Positions 1 to 9,670 are shown, numbered from the stretch's first letter. The stretch is 64,000 nucleotides of DNA from Calothrix sp. PCC 7716 (GCF_019977735.1 NZ_AP025018.1:6080580-6144579); one strand, 5' to 3'. Notes: generated by a model not told the origin, from the letters alone. Program-made: numbers and translations.

Positions 1-37
1 CTACAGTCTCGCAAAAACTATGTATATTAAAAATTAC

Positions 38-808
38 TTACTTATTAATGAGAAATACCAGCAAAGTCGTATAAGCTAAAACTCCACCTGAAAACCAAAT
101 AAAATTGGAATTTTCTGGGTTTGGAACTTCTTCTTTAAAAATATGAAATAATAAAGACCCAGCGAGAATAGCAATAAACACATCCGAGGTATATTGACTT
201 GGTTGTGGAGTGAATACATCAATAAAAAAACCAAAAGCTACAGCACTCACTAATATATATCGTCCCCTAGATTTAAACACTGTGCCATATTCCTTAGCAA
301 AAACGAGGTTATGACTTAATAAATGTAAACCCATTGCTAACAAATAGAAAAATACTAAATTACCGTACTGTTCAAATTGTTTTGGAATTGCGTAAATAAT
401 AAGGAAATTATAAACACATGCAAAAGCTAACTCTATGTAAAAAAATAAATTATTCTTATCTTTTTTCTCTGGAAGTATTTTATAGGCAAAATATTCTAGC
501 CCATAAAATATCATAAAACCCATTAAACTAAGTAAACTAAAATTAATTCTTCCAATAATTCTATCTGCTTTACCCAATTTGTCGATTAAGTGTATAAAAA
601 CATAAGCAATTGCCATTCCTCCACTGAAGGAAGACACTTTATGTTCTTGTTGGTGTAAAAATTTGTGGATGTACCCTGAGAACAAATGAATTGCAATAAA
701 AGCTAAGGCTGTAATGAATGTTAAGCCTAAAGCTTCCGCACCGATAATTTGAAAAGATACATAGTTAACAGTACTAAGTACTTGCTGGGATATTTCTACT
801 AAATACAT
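38..808 (-). CDS. Multi-pass membrane protein, unknown function
   Basis: I do not recognise this 256-aa protein. It is hydrophobic throughout, with about seven or eight likely membrane segments: one near residues 24-46, several between 90 and 200, and the last ending at the C-terminus. A short soluble stretch with HQQEHK and a conserved-looking FSGGMA lies at about residues 50-65. The first Met is at 808 and no other start is clearly better. It is transcribed leftwards and its stop lies 37 bases from the window edge. No catalytic motif is visible. A transporter or membrane-bound enzyme is possible but unsupported. Confidence 0.6.
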   Translation of the reverse strand: MYLVEISQQVLSTVNYVSFQIIGAEALGLTFITALAFIAIHLFSGYIHKFLHQQEHKVSSFSGGMAIAYVFIHLIDKLGKADRIIGRINFSLLSLMGFMIFYGLEYFAYKILPEKKDKNNLFFYIELAFACVYNFLIIYAIPKQFEQYGNLVFFYLLAMGLHLLSHNLVFAKEYGTVFKSRGRYILVSAVAFGFFIDVFTPQPSQYTSDVFIAILAGSLLFHIFKEEVPNPENSNFIWFSGGVLAYTTLLVFLINK

Positions 809-987
809 ATTGTTGTTTTCGGCTTCGTTTTTTGTTTTCTATTGCTAATTAAGCTTAAATATTCCTATATTTAAGTAGAATAGGTTACTCTTTTTTCTGA
901 AGCCTTTTGTAAAGCAGATATTGCCTGCCATCCTATTTTTTCACAATTGAGTTGTAGGGTGGGCATTGCCCACCTTACAGTTGATGC

Positions 988-3942
988 CTAATAAGTTCTA
1001 ATAAAGGTTTCATCATCTTCGTCTTCATATAAGTCTTCTGCTAACATTTCTCCTTCAATGCTTTCAATCATTCCTATTTCTGGTGTACTGTTTAACCAAA
1101 TGTTTGTGCCTGTGGTTGAGTCAAAAGTGTAAGAACCTTCTAACTGTGATTGATGCGCTAATATTTTTTTGAGCGCACGGTATTCTTCGGGTGCGAACAT
1201 TGCTCCCTGTAAACTAACCGCTTCTTTATCTAGTTCCGATAGTATGGCGTTATATAAGCAGGCATTTGTAAGGACTGTTGATGTTAACCTTGTGCCTGTT
1301 AAGTTCGCACGCTCTAAATTGGCTACTGATAAATTTGTATTACTGAGGTTAGCACGTTCTAGGTTGGCGCCTGTTAGGTCGGCGCCTGTTAGGTTGGCGC
1401 TGCTTAGGTTTGAACAAGCTAGGTTGGCGCCTGTTAGTTTGGCGTTTGTTAAGTTTGCTCCTTCTAAAGAAACTCCTGTTAGAGTAATTTGGGTCAGGTC
1501 AGCATTTGATAGGTTTAATGCTGTAAAAGTTTTACGATTTGCTCGCTCACTAAATGCATGTGGCGCCAAAATGTTTGTTCTAGAAATTAATTGTGCTAAT
1601 ACTTGGGGGTTATGGCAGGGACTAAATATACGCTTGGACATGCGGTGACAGTCGCAAAGCAAGAAAAATAAATTTAGCCCGACTGCGGCGTTAATTTGTT
1701 CAACGTTGAGCGGGTTTTGTAAGTTTTTATAATAATTTCGAGCGTTGTGTACTACAAGTTCATCAAGCCAACGACCTTGGCAGTAGCCATGCCAGACGAT
1801 TAGTAAACGGTCACATAATACTGCGAATACATCTTTTATTTCCGATTGGCGCAATGCTTCGATTACTAATTCTCCTATTTCGGAACTAATAATTCCATAG
1901 CCTAGTAGGTTATAGACGTGCTGTGCAACACTTGTATGATTGTCGATTATAAAGTTTGATTCACCATAATCATTACGCTGACGTTGAGTAAGTAATTTTA
2001 GCTGTGTAGTAATTGCATCGGCACATAATAATTCACCTAGTTTGGGATGAGAGAATTTGATTTTGTTTGGGGAGTAGTTATCAAAATAAAATGCGGGCAA
2101 AATGTCTGATGCTTCTGATTTTATACGCTGTTGCGAATGCAATATTTTTAATGCCTGGGTGAGCATCTGCGTATGTACATCTTTGGGATGATGGTTTTGT
2201 AGAAGATTTATGATAGCATCTTGGGTGCGATGAATATGGGCTGTTCCTTCACGTATTAATATCGGTTTTATTCCACCTATTAAAGGATATCCCAATAACC
2301 AACGGTTGAGACGCTGATAAATTTCCCACATTATAAAGGCGCCACCATTTTGTCGTGAAGAAGCTAGTTCAATGATGTCATCTTCTAGTAATCCATCCCG
2401 GTATAAAATACCTAGTAGATATAGCATTAAGGGTTGGCGTACTAGCGCTGCTAGTTCAGGTAACTTTGATTTACCCGAAAATAACCCCGCTTGCTTTAAG
2501 AACATAAAGAAGTTTTGAGCAATTGGCGCCGACTGTACAGCAATCCAATTTTGAAACCATATTCGCAGTTGCTCCTGCTCAAGCGGTTGCATTTTAATGC
2601 GTCGCAATGGTGTTGTGTCGTCTATAATATCATTTAAATCAATTGGTCGCGAAGTTAAAATAACTTTGTGCTGCGACTGCAACTGGAAGTTAAGTAGCTG
2701 CTCGATAAACTTTGTTTTTAATATTTTATTTGTTGTGAAGGGTAGTTCATCGAAACCATCGAGGATTATTAAACATCTTGGATATTCATGTTTCAGCCAT
2801 TGTGCCAGGTGGATAGATAAATATAAAGGAAGTCCAGAGCAAAGAGTTTCAATAAAAGTATTACATTCAGAGACATCACGCAATTTTATCAGTATAGGCA
2901 TCCAGCTTGGGTAAATCTCTTGAGCGAATGAAGCGGCAAGCATCTGACAAAAACTCGTCTTTCCATAACCGGCTTCAGCTTCGATAAAGGTGATATTATC
3001 CGAATTTTCGAGTTCTTGTAGTAACCATGTGGTTAAATCAACTAGCTGAACTGTTTTAGGTTCGTATTGGCTATTTGTATCAAATACTAATCCCTTGGGT
3101 GGTACATATATATCTTTTAGTGAAAATGATTCTAAAAATAGAGGTTCAGCTAAAAATTTGATTAAGCTAGCACGGTATTGCTCGCAGTGTAAGTCTATTT
3201 TTGATGTGTGAACGTCTGATGCAAGATGTGAAGCAGCAGTGGTTGTGCCACTTGTATAATTCACCTGCAACCGCACAAATTTTTGTAGTTGTGCCAAACC
3301 AGCAGCATTTTGGGCAATTACTTCGAGTAAATGTCCTGGTAGTGCGTGTGATAATCGCTGTACTATTAATTTAGCTTCGGTTTCTTCGGCGCCGTTTGCT
3401 TTTAACCAAGCTACAGTCGCACTGTTCATTTGCTGGACTAAAAAGGAGTCAGCCATTAATAAGAGCGCTTGTTCTGCTTGAGTATCAGTTAATTTGACCC
3501 CTTGAAGCGTTTTCAGCAAAGCTTGTAACGTCCCATCAGTAAGAGGAAAACAAATTTCTACTTCCGACCAAAACATCGCTCGGTTTAACCAGGGCTTTTT
3601 TAAATGAATCTCCTGCTCTAAAATTTGTAATAGAGCTAGTAAATACGCAATTTGAAATCCCTGCCACGTTCCCTCATTCCGCTTCAACGGTTTTTTTTGA
3701 CTACTGTTGGATAGTAGACTTTGGGTTAGTTGAATAATTACAGGAATTTCAAGACACGCTAACCTTATGGGCAACTCAAGTATTTCTGCTAAACTACATA
3801 TGTCAAAACAAGTTAAACTTTTATCTTCAATCTCATTGATAATACGTAGGGACAGCCCAGAGATAGAACTTGAGTTAAGTGCTTCTCTGTAGTTATTTTT
3901 GATAAATTTGCTCGCCAGCCAATGGCGAATACTTAAGTTCAT
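988..3942 (-). CDS. NACHT/STAND NTPase with C-terminal pentapeptide repeats
   Basis: A 984-aa cytoplasmic signal-transduction ATPase. The Walker A motif is AGYGKTS (about residues 324-330) and Walker B is LIILDGFDEL (391-400), the NACHT form with its acidic pair. About 300 residues of helical sequence precede the NTPase, and a helical region follows. From about residue 810 to 905 there are about 18 pentapeptide repeats of the A(N/D)Lxx type (GANLTNAKLTGANL). The family oligomerises on ligand binding, and cyanobacterial members are widely linked to stress signalling or antiviral defence. The specific role here is unknown. It is divergently transcribed from the receiver/DUF3685 gene. The ATG at 3942 gives a full-length protein. 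Confidence 0.85.
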   Translation of the reverse strand: MNLSIRHWLASKFIKNNYREALNSSSISGLSLRIINEIEDKSLTCFDICSLAEILELPIRLACLEIPVIIQLTQSLLSNSSQKKPLKRNEGTWQGFQIAYLLALLQILEQEIHLKKPWLNRAMFWSEVEICFPLTDGTLQALLKTLQGVKLTDTQAEQALLLMADSFLVQQMNSATVAWLKANGAEETEAKLIVQRLSHALPGHLLEVIAQNAAGLAQLQKFVRLQVNYTSGTTTAASHLASDVHTSKIDLHCEQYRASLIKFLAEPLFLESFSLKDIYVPPKGLVFDTNSQYEPKTVQLVDLTTWLLQELENSDNITFIEAEAGYGKTSFCQMLAASFAQEIYPSWMPILIKLRDVSECNTFIETLCSGLPLYLSIHLAQWLKHEYPRCLIILDGFDELPFTTNKILKTKFIEQLLNFQLQSQHKVILTSRPIDLNDIIDDTTPLRRIKMQPLEQEQLRIWFQNWIAVQSAPIAQNFFMFLKQAGLFSGKSKLPELAALVRQPLMLYLLGILYRDGLLEDDIIELASSRQNGGAFIMWEIYQRLNRWLLGYPLIGGIKPILIREGTAHIHRTQDAIINLLQNHHPKDVHTQMLTQALKILHSQQRIKSEASDILPAFYFDNYSPNKIKFSHPKLGELLCADAITTQLKLLTQRQRNDYGESNFIIDNHTSVAQHVYNLLGYGIISSEIGELVIEALRQSEIKDVFAVLCDRLLIVWHGYCQGRWLDELVVHNARNYYKNLQNPLNVEQINAAVGLNLFFLLCDCHRMSKRIFSPCHNPQVLAQLISRTNILAPHAFSERANRKTFTALNLSNADLTQITLTGVSLEGANLTNAKLTGANLACSNLSSANLTGADLTGANLERANLSNTNLSVANLERANLTGTRLTSTVLTNACLYNAILSELDKEAVSLQGAMFAPEEYRALKKILAHQSQLEGSYTFDSTTGTNIWLNSTPEIGMIESIEGEMLAEDLYEDEDDETFIRTY

Positions 3943-4019
3943 TTTTAACTCAGTAAATAGCCTTCAAATTTAATTATGCTTCATTTAATCTCTAATCGAA
4001 AACTGTGCATTTGACTAGT

Positions 4020-5723
4020 ATGACCACAACCAACGCCATCAGAATACTCTTAGTTGACCCAGACCCAATTTTTAGATTAGGACTGCGGGTAGCGTTGGAA
4101 GCTGAAGCGAACTTAGAAATAGTTGGGGAAGCTCAAACTGATGTAGAAGCGCTGCAACTAGTTTCATTGATGCAACCCAACCCTACACTTGATTTGATTA
4201 TTTTGGAATTAGCTAACTACCCCACCATTAATCAGTTATGTAGGCAATTAAAAGCCCAGTATCCAGATTTACCAATTTTGCTACTAAGCTCACAACCATT
4301 GCAACAGCTAGCGTGTACAGCACAAATTGGCGTTGAGGGTTATTGCCCGAAAGGCGCCCCCATTCCAGAATTAGTAACAGCTATTAATACGGTTACAACT
4401 GGTGGTGTTTATTGGCTTTCTCGAAATATCGCCACAGACTATCAAGAGAATGTCTACTCACCTCCCCTTACTAAACGCGCAGCAAGATTTATCAATAATC
4501 TCAGATTGTCGGGTAACAATTATATTCAAGCCAACCTGAGACAAATCAGAAGAGAATTGGGAGTTCCAGGAATACCGGCACTTGAGCGCGCGGTTTTAGC
4601 TGGTAAAGTTCGCGAACTACAGACCGCACGATGGTTGTTAAATCATTTATTGTCAGTATCGCCCCAACTTGAACAAGTCGAAACGCCTTCTACTACTATT
4701 TCGACTAATATTATTGAACCATCCAACGTTTTGGTGACTGAGGCGCCGCAGTTATCTAGTCCTCGCTCATTACAATCAGATTTATTTGCTTCTTGTGTGT
4801 CACAGTTTCAGTTACCATTACACAATGTTACCGATGTTGCCTTAGAAATAGATATTTTACGTATTGACAAAAAACGCGATTTACTATACTTGATTTTGCA
4901 AAAACTTGCTGAAGTTTTAGACGAGCTAAGAAATTCTCAAGTCGAGATTAATCAATTACAAGAATTAAAGCAGATTATTTTACGTGATTTGTGGCAAACA
5001 GCCACTACTGAGTTTTTTGGCAAATTTACGCGCGTTCGCGTTAATGGTAATTATGTAGAAATCGTAAACTTATTACTTCTAGATATTGATGTTGTTCAAT
5101 CAGAAATTTTGAATTATATACCACTGTTTAGCGAGTTTTTATCATATTTAGTTTTTCAGAACGATTGGCATATTGATAATGTGATATATTCGGCTGATAG
5201 TACAGAAGCTAGAGCTAATGCATTAATGATTTTAGAAAATATAATTATTCAAGTAGCCAACAGTGTAATTCAGCCGTTGTTAAATCGATTAGCTGATGTT
5301 GAATCGATTAAAAAAGATTATTATGACCGTCAATATATTTCAACTAGAGAAATAGAAAGGTTTAGAAATAACTTGTCGTGGAAATATCGTCTTAGAAATT
5401 ATTATAAGGAACCCCAGGCGATATTTGAAAGTCGTTATGAAATATTTGTTTTTGCACCGCGTGGTATTGCAAAAACTTCGATATACGCTTCTAGACGTAA
5501 TGAGATGACACAACTTAGAGGTATTCCACTATTTATAACTTTGATGCTAGAATTTCGTGATGCCGTGGCGCCTCGTTTACAATCAATGTTATCTTTTCTA
5601 GGTAGCGGTGTTGTATTTGTTTTAACGCAAGTAGTCGGACGCGGTATAGGTTTAATTGGACGTGGTATATTACAAGGTATTGGTAGCGTTTCGTTTTTAG
5701 AAGGAAAGAATAAAAAACCATAA
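4020..5723 (+). CDS. Receiver-domain protein with DUF3685 region
   Basis: A 567-aa protein starting at ATG 4020; a GTG 15 bases upstream is also in frame. Residues 5-125 form a CheY-like receiver fold, with the acidic pair in LLVDPDP and the conserved lysine in GYCPKG. The usual phospho-acceptor Asp position reads LIILELA, so it appears to be Glu. The long C-terminal part resembles the cyanobacterial DUF3685 family and ends in a hydrophobic, Gly-rich tail (about residues 525-560) that may insert in or bind a membrane. No DNA-binding output domain is evident. The Glu suggests a phosphorylation-independent or constitutively active-like receiver; that is inference. Confidence 0.7.
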   Translation: MTTTNAIRILLVDPDPIFRLGLRVALEAEANLEIVGEAQTDVEALQLVSLMQPNPTLDLIILELANYPTINQLCRQLKAQYPDLPILLLSSQPLQQLACTAQIGVEGYCPKGAPIPELVTAINTVTTGGVYWLSRNIATDYQENVYSPPLTKRAARFINNLRLSGNNYIQANLRQIRRELGVPGIPALERAVLAGKVRELQTARWLLNHLLSVSPQLEQVETPSTTISTNIIEPSNVLVTEAPQLSSPRSLQSDLFASCVSQFQLPLHNVTDVALEIDILRIDKKRDLLYLILQKLAEVLDELRNSQVEINQLQELKQIILRDLWQTATTEFFGKFTRVRVNGNYVEIVNLLLLDIDVVQSEILNYIPLFSEFLSYLVFQNDWHIDNVIYSADSTEARANALMILENIIIQVANSVIQPLLNRLADVESIKKDYYDRQYISTREIERFRNNLSWKYRLRNYYKEPQAIFESRYEIFVFAPRGIAKTSIYASRRNEMTQLRGIPLFITLMLEFRDAVAPRLQSMLSFLGSGVVFVLTQVVGRGIGLIGRGILQGIGSVSFLEGKNKKP

Positions 5724-5736
5724 ACATTAATACGAA

Positions 5737-5766
5737 TGTAGAGACGTTACATGTAACGTCTCTACA
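5737..5766. repeat. Perfect 30-bp palindrome, TGTAGAGACGT family
   Basis: Half-site TGTAGAGACGTTACA is followed directly by its exact reverse complement. It lies between convergent genes and contains the stop codon of the flavoprotein gene, so it could act as a bidirectional terminator. Close relatives are at 10088-10117, 43015-43042, 43061-43088 and 51036-51063. Confidence 0.9.
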
Positions 5767-7165
5767 AATTCCAATTGCGACGAAACTGGAAAAAGTCTTC
5801 TAGTAATTCTTGTAGTGCGTTATTTTTCTCTAGTTTGATTTTATTCCAATTGCGTGCGGCTTGTAATATAATTTCTCCTACACTTGGGTAAGCAAGTGCT
5901 ATTTTGTAGAAATTATTAATTTTAATTTTTTGATTTATTGCTAATGAAATTAAATTTATTAATTCTCCCGCATTTAATCCAAATACTGATGCTCCTAAAA
6001 TATCGCCGTTTTTTAGAGTAATTATTTTACAAACACCTGTAGTTTCATCATTAATTTGGGCTAATGGCAACGACTTAAAATATTGTCGTAAAACTATTAT
6101 TTCATCAAAATTATATAATTGCTGTGCTTGTGCTTCGGTCATTCCGACATGCGCTAAAGGAGGTTGAGTTGCTATTCCCCAAGGAACATACTGATAATCA
6201 ACTTTTATTGTCGGAAAAAATAAAGCATTTCTTAAAGCAATATTAGCTTCATAATTTGCCAAGTTAGTAAGCGTATATCCACCAATAACATCTCCACAAG
6301 CATAAATACGATTATTTGTAGTTTGCAGTTTTGCATTTACAAGCAAGCGATTTTTATGCCATTTAACTCCAACTGCCGCTAAATTGAGTGATTCTATGTT
6401 CGGTGTTTGTGTTGCCACAATTATTTCGTCAGTTTCAATGGCTTTATCACCTGCTTGTAACCACTTTTTACCATCAATAGATAAAACTTGTGTAACTTTA
6501 GTTTGTTTTAGTATACGTACACCCGAAGCTTCTAACTGTGCTTCGAGTAGCTGAACGACTTCGGAGTCAACGTGTGAGATAATTTTGGAACCCTCGACAA
6601 TTAACGTTACGTTGCAATTTAAACGCGAAGCAGCTTGTGCAAGCTCAATACTTTGGGGTACACCACCTAAAATTACCCAATTATTAGGCGCCACTTCAAG
6701 AAAAGAACTTATATTTCCAAGCGTCAAAAAGCCTGTTTTGTGCAATCCTTCTATATCTGGTGCCAAGTAATGTGAACCAGTAGCTAACAAATAAGTCCGT
6801 CCTACTAATAAACGGTTATTGACAAAAAACGCTAGATGTGGTTTTTGCTCAAATTGACCGCTACCAACAATAACGTCAACACCTTGTGCTGCTATTAGTG
6901 CAAGCGAGTAATAGGCGCCAATTTGAGATTCTACTCCAAGTGCCCATAAAGAAGCTGTTTCCCAATCTATAGATTCACTTGGCGCCATCTTAGATACAAT
7001 CGGACGATACTCACAAGCTATATGGTTCAGGGCACTTGAATATAATAATTCGGAACTATTTTCTGGCTCAACAAGTGCCACCTTGGCGCCTAACTGAATA
7101 GCCGCATATGCTGCATAACGTCCTGACTTACTACCGCCAATAATAACAATGTCGTATTCAATCAC
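5762..7165 (-). CDS. FAD-dependent pyridine nucleotide-disulfide oxidoreductase homologue without redox Cys pair
   Basis: A 467-aa flavoprotein of the mercuric reductase/dihydrolipoamide dehydrogenase superfamily. The N-terminal FAD-binding motif is IVIIGGSKSGRYAA (residues 6-19). A second dinucleotide fold follows at about 155-200 (WVILGGVPQSIELAQ), then the FAD-binding IYACGDVIGG (about 285-295) and a C-terminal dimerisation domain with QPPLAHVGMTEAQA. The usual CxxxxC disulfide after the first fold is absent; that stretch reads SSELLYSSALNHIAC. It therefore probably acts as a simple NAD(P)H-flavin oxidoreductase on an unknown acceptor. The gene lies 33 bp downstream of cobD on the same strand and is probably co-transcribed. 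Confidence 0.8.
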   Translation of the reverse strand: MIEYDIVIIGGSKSGRYAAYAAIQLGAKVALVEPENSSELLYSSALNHIACEYRPIVSKMAPSESIDWETASLWALGVESQIGAYYSLALIAAQGVDVIVGSGQFEQKPHLAFFVNNRLLVGRTYLLATGSHYLAPDIEGLHKTGFLTLGNISSFLEVAPNNWVILGGVPQSIELAQAASRLNCNVTLIVEGSKIISHVDSEVVQLLEAQLEASGVRILKQTKVTQVLSIDGKKWLQAGDKAIETDEIIVATQTPNIESLNLAAVGVKWHKNRLLVNAKLQTTNNRIYACGDVIGGYTLTNLANYEANIALRNALFFPTIKVDYQYVPWGIATQPPLAHVGMTEAQAQQLYNFDEIIVLRQYFKSLPLAQINDETTGVCKIITLKNGDILGASVFGLNAGELINLISLAINQKIKINNFYKIALAYPSVGEIILQAARNWNKIKLEKNNALQELLEDFFQFRRNWNL

Positions 7166-7198
7166 ATTAGTAGGAAAATTAAATTCGCGTGGCTAAAA

Positions 7199-8350
7199 TT
7201 ATAATAAAACGCTTTGCAATGCAGTTAATAACCGCTTGTTATCTAATTCTGTACGAACTGCGACTCTAAAAAATCGGTCTCCAAGCTGAGGAAAGCTCTG
7301 GCAGTCGCGAATTAATATTTGATGGTTTTTGAGCAATTGATACTGTAGTTCTACACACGAATGTTCAGATTGAACTAGTAAGAAGTTAGCGGCGCCTTTA
7401 AAGGGTTGTAAACCTGGAATTTGAGATAAACCCTCAAATAGTTCTTTGCGCGCTTTGGGTAGCCATGAACAAGTGCTAGCTTGAAACTCTGTATCAGAGA
7501 GTGCAGCTACCCCAGCAGCAGACGCTAAGGTGTTAACACTCCAAGGGTCACGCCAAGTCCTATAGCGTTGTAAACGGTTAGGATGTGCTATCGCATAACC
7601 TAATCGCAAACCGGGTATGCTATAGAACTTAGTCAGCGACCTTAGAATTACTAAGTTTGGATAATCCTGAACAACCGATATAAGACTTTGTTGTTCGTCT
7701 GGTGGTAAAAAATCCATGAACGCTTCATCTATTACCACCAAAGCAAATTTGTCTAAACAGGGCAAAATATCTTCGCGTGAAAATATTACCCCTGTCGGGT
7801 TGTGAGGATTGTTAAGAAGGAGTGCTGAGTAATGAGTGCTGAGTAATGAGTGCTGAGTGCTGAGTGTTGAGTAATGAGTGCTGAGTTCTGAGTGCTGAGT
7901 AGTGAGTTTTTCTAATAAATCAGCACTCAGCACTTTCAACTCAGCACTCAGCACTTTTAACTCAGCACTAATTAAAGGGAACTCCAACACTTTTGCGTTA
8001 TAAGCAGCTAACGCGCGGTAATAGTCGCCAAAGGCTGGAGTTATTAAGGTAGTTGTTTCAAATTCTGATAACTCTCTACCGACTAAACTAAGTAATTCCG
8101 CCGAGCCGTTACCCGGCAGAATCCATTCGGAAGGTAGATTATGAAAGTGACTGAGCGATAAACTCAAATCACTGTAACTGGGGTCTGGATAGTGCCGTAA
8201 ATTACTTAGCTGGGACTGTATTGCCGTCAATACACTCTCCGGTGGTCCCAACGGACTAATACTGGCAGAAAAATCCAGAATAGCACTAGGAGGACAACCA
8301 GCAAGCGCCGATGCCCAAACTAAATTTCCTCCATGTGCAGGTTTCCCCAT
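7199..8350 (-). CDS. cobD: CobD-type threonine-phosphate decarboxylase carrying a repeat-encoded insertion
   Basis: A PLP-dependent fold-type I enzyme, 383 aa. CobD makes (R)-1-aminopropan-2-ol phosphate for the cobalamin nucleotide loop. The N-terminus has KPAHGGN and DFSASISPLGPP, characteristic of CobD rather than histidinol-phosphate aminotransferase. Other motifs are NNPHNPTG (about 180-187), VIDEA with the pyridine-binding Asp (about 208), the PLP lysine in SLTKFYS (about K241) and LRLGY. About 50 residues (127-176) before NNPHNPTG are encoded by tandem GTGCTGA/GCACTCA repeats at 7820-7970 and have low-complexity sequence (THYSTLSTQHS). The frame stays open. Whether the enzyme tolerates the insertion is untested. 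It probably follows hup and precedes the flavoprotein gene. Confidence 0.82.
   Translation of the reverse strand: MGKPAHGGNLVWASALAGCPPSAILDFSASISPLGPPESVLTAIQSQLSNLRHYPDPSYSDLSLSLSHFHNLPSEWILPGNGSAELLSLVGRELSEFETTTLITPAFGDYYRALAAYNAKVLEFPLISAELKVLSAELKVLSADLLEKLTTQHSELSTHYSTLSTQHSLLSTHYSALLLNNPHNPTGVIFSREDILPCLDKFALVVIDEAFMDFLPPDEQQSLISVVQDYPNLVILRSLTKFYSIPGLRLGYAIAHPNRLQRYRTWRDPWSVNTLASAAGVAALSDTEFQASTCSWLPKARKELFEGLSQIPGLQPFKGAANFLLVQSEHSCVELQYQLLKNHQILIRDCQSFPQLGDRFFRVAVRTELDNKRLLTALQSVLL
7820..7970. repeat. STRR tract inside cobD
   Basis: Tandem units of GAGTGCTGAGT and variants (GAGTAATGA) fill the left half. The inverse units CAGCACTCAGCAC fill the right half, so the tract could fold into a long hairpin. 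The same unit occurs in intergenic tracts at 15854-15905 and 39331-39470. Confidence 0.9.
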
Positions 8351-8376
8351 CGATAATTTACTCCATTCAAAACGTC

Positions 8377-8661
8377 CTAAGCTTTTGGGGGCGCCACTTT
8401 TTCTCTAAATAGCTTACCAGCAGAGAAAGCAGGAACCTTGGTAGCAGGTATTTCCATTTTCTCATTGGTTTTCGGGTTGCGCCCTTCGCGGGCTTTACGT
8501 TCGCGTGACTCAAATGAGCCAAATCCAACTAGTGTAACCTTATCGCCCGAAGAAACCGCTTCGATAATAGTCTCTAGCGCCGCAGTCAGGACTGCATCCG
8601 CTTGCTTCTTGGTAACGCTAGCTTTCTCTGCTACTGCATCTACTAATTCGCCCTTGTTCAT
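8377..8661 (-). CDS. hup: HU-family DNA-binding protein
   Basis: A 94-aa nucleoid protein, the usual length of HU. It starts MNKGELVDAVAEKASVTKK and has the dimerisation helices. The DNA-binding arm signature is GFGSFESRERKAREGRNP (about residues 47-64), followed by IPATKVPAFSAGKLFREKV. HU binds and bends DNA as a dimer, and Anabaena HU (hanA) is needed for heterocyst differentiation. It is transcribed leftwards 27 bp upstream of cobD, with a roughly 550-bp spacer upstream that should hold its promoter. Confidence 0.95.
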   Translation of the reverse strand: MNKGELVDAVAEKASVTKKQADAVLTAALETIIEAVSSGDKVTLVGFGSFESRERKAREGRNPKTNEKMEIPATKVPAFSAGKLFREKVAPPKA

Positions 8662-9214
8662 GTCAAACTCCTTGAGGTTTACTTGGGATTGTGTACGGAC
8701 ACACCCTGTGCCGAATTCACTGAAATCTCTGTTAGGAGATTTACAAAGTCTACCAAAAGGAGTATTTTTGCTTGAAATTGCTGCAACTCCTGTTGGCTCG
8801 ACTTTTCAATGAATCATTCTAAGGTTTATACGACAGAAGTGAACAGATGAAACCATTAATTTATATAGATTTCAGGATTTTTCTTCAAAAAAGGGGTGTG
8901 TTTTACTAAAAACCACCCCAAAAGTAGGAAAAAATACCTAGTAAATACCCTGATCTGCAAAAAAAACAAGGTTGGCTAGTGTACTGGAATGTAAAGAGAT
9001 GTTACGGGTTTTTTGGAAGTATGGGCAACGCTCATCAATAAACTACACCAGCAAAGAAGAAAAAATTACTCATATTCAAATTTGTTATATTTTTGTATAA
9101 AATATTACATATAGTATATTATAAAAAAGAATTATCATTAAGTCCCTATTGAATGATAATTATTAATTAAATGAAATTACACCAAATCATCTAATTTAGT
9201 AGTTATTTAGTACT
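8662..9214. other. Intergenic region between divergent hup and dtd
   Basis: I see no gene in this 553-bp AT-rich spacer. It must contain divergent promoters for hup and dtd. The stretch 9124-9170 has an ATTATCATTAAG ... AATGATAATTATT arrangement resembling a Fur/Zur-type operator, but the match is loose. Confidence 0.4.
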
Positions 9215-9670
9215 ATGCGAGCGATTGTCCAGCGAGTTAAATCATCACAGGTAACAGTTAATAGTGAAATTATCGGTAAAATTGGGTGGGGTTTAAATGT
9301 ACTTGTTGGTATAGCTGATACGGATACTGATGTTGAACTAGAATGGGTGGCACGTAAATGTTTGGAATTAAGGGTATTTCCTGATGATGAAGGTGGAGAT
9401 AGATGGCAAAAATCAATACAAGAAATTAATGGCGAATTATTGGTTGTTAGTCAATTTACTCTGTATGGAGATTGTCGCAAAGGTCGGCGCCCTTCTTTTG
9501 ACAAAAGCGCGGCGCCTTCTCGCGCTTCTAATCTATACAATCGATTTGTCGAAAAACTTCGCGCAAGCGGGTTGCGAGTAGAAACAGGGCAATTTGGAGC
9601 AATGATGCAGGTGAGTATAGAAAATGATGGCCCCGTCACTTTGATACTTGAGAAAGAATTTGGGCAGTAA
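9215..9670 (+). CDS. dtd: D-aminoacyl-tRNA deacylase
   Basis: A 151-aa protein, typical DTD length. It hydrolyses D-amino acids (and glycine from mischarged tRNA-Ala) off tRNA in the cytoplasm. It starts [15 protein letters not shown]. The two active-site signatures are present: SQFTLYGD (about residues 78-85) and the cross-subunit GPVTLILE (about 138-145). The ATG at 9215 matches the family N-terminus. It lies 69 bp upstream of psb28 in the same direction. Confidence 0.95.
   Translation: MRAIVQRVKSSQVTVNSEIIGKIGWGLNVLVGIADTDTDVELEWVARKCLELRVFPDDEGGDRWQKSIQEINGELLVVSQFTLYGDCRKGRRPSFDKSAAPSRASNLYNRFVEKLRASGLRVETGQFGAMMQVSIENDGPVTLILEKEFGQ

Noticed and set aside
1169-1648. Open frame on the plus strand opposite the NACHT gene
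   Set aside because: It is antisense to the pentapeptide repeats; its regular Arg/Ala/Leu pattern is a shadow of the repeated codons.
9384-9581. Small ORFs inside dtd
   Set aside because: They are out of frame with a clear full-length dtd gene and have no independent support.
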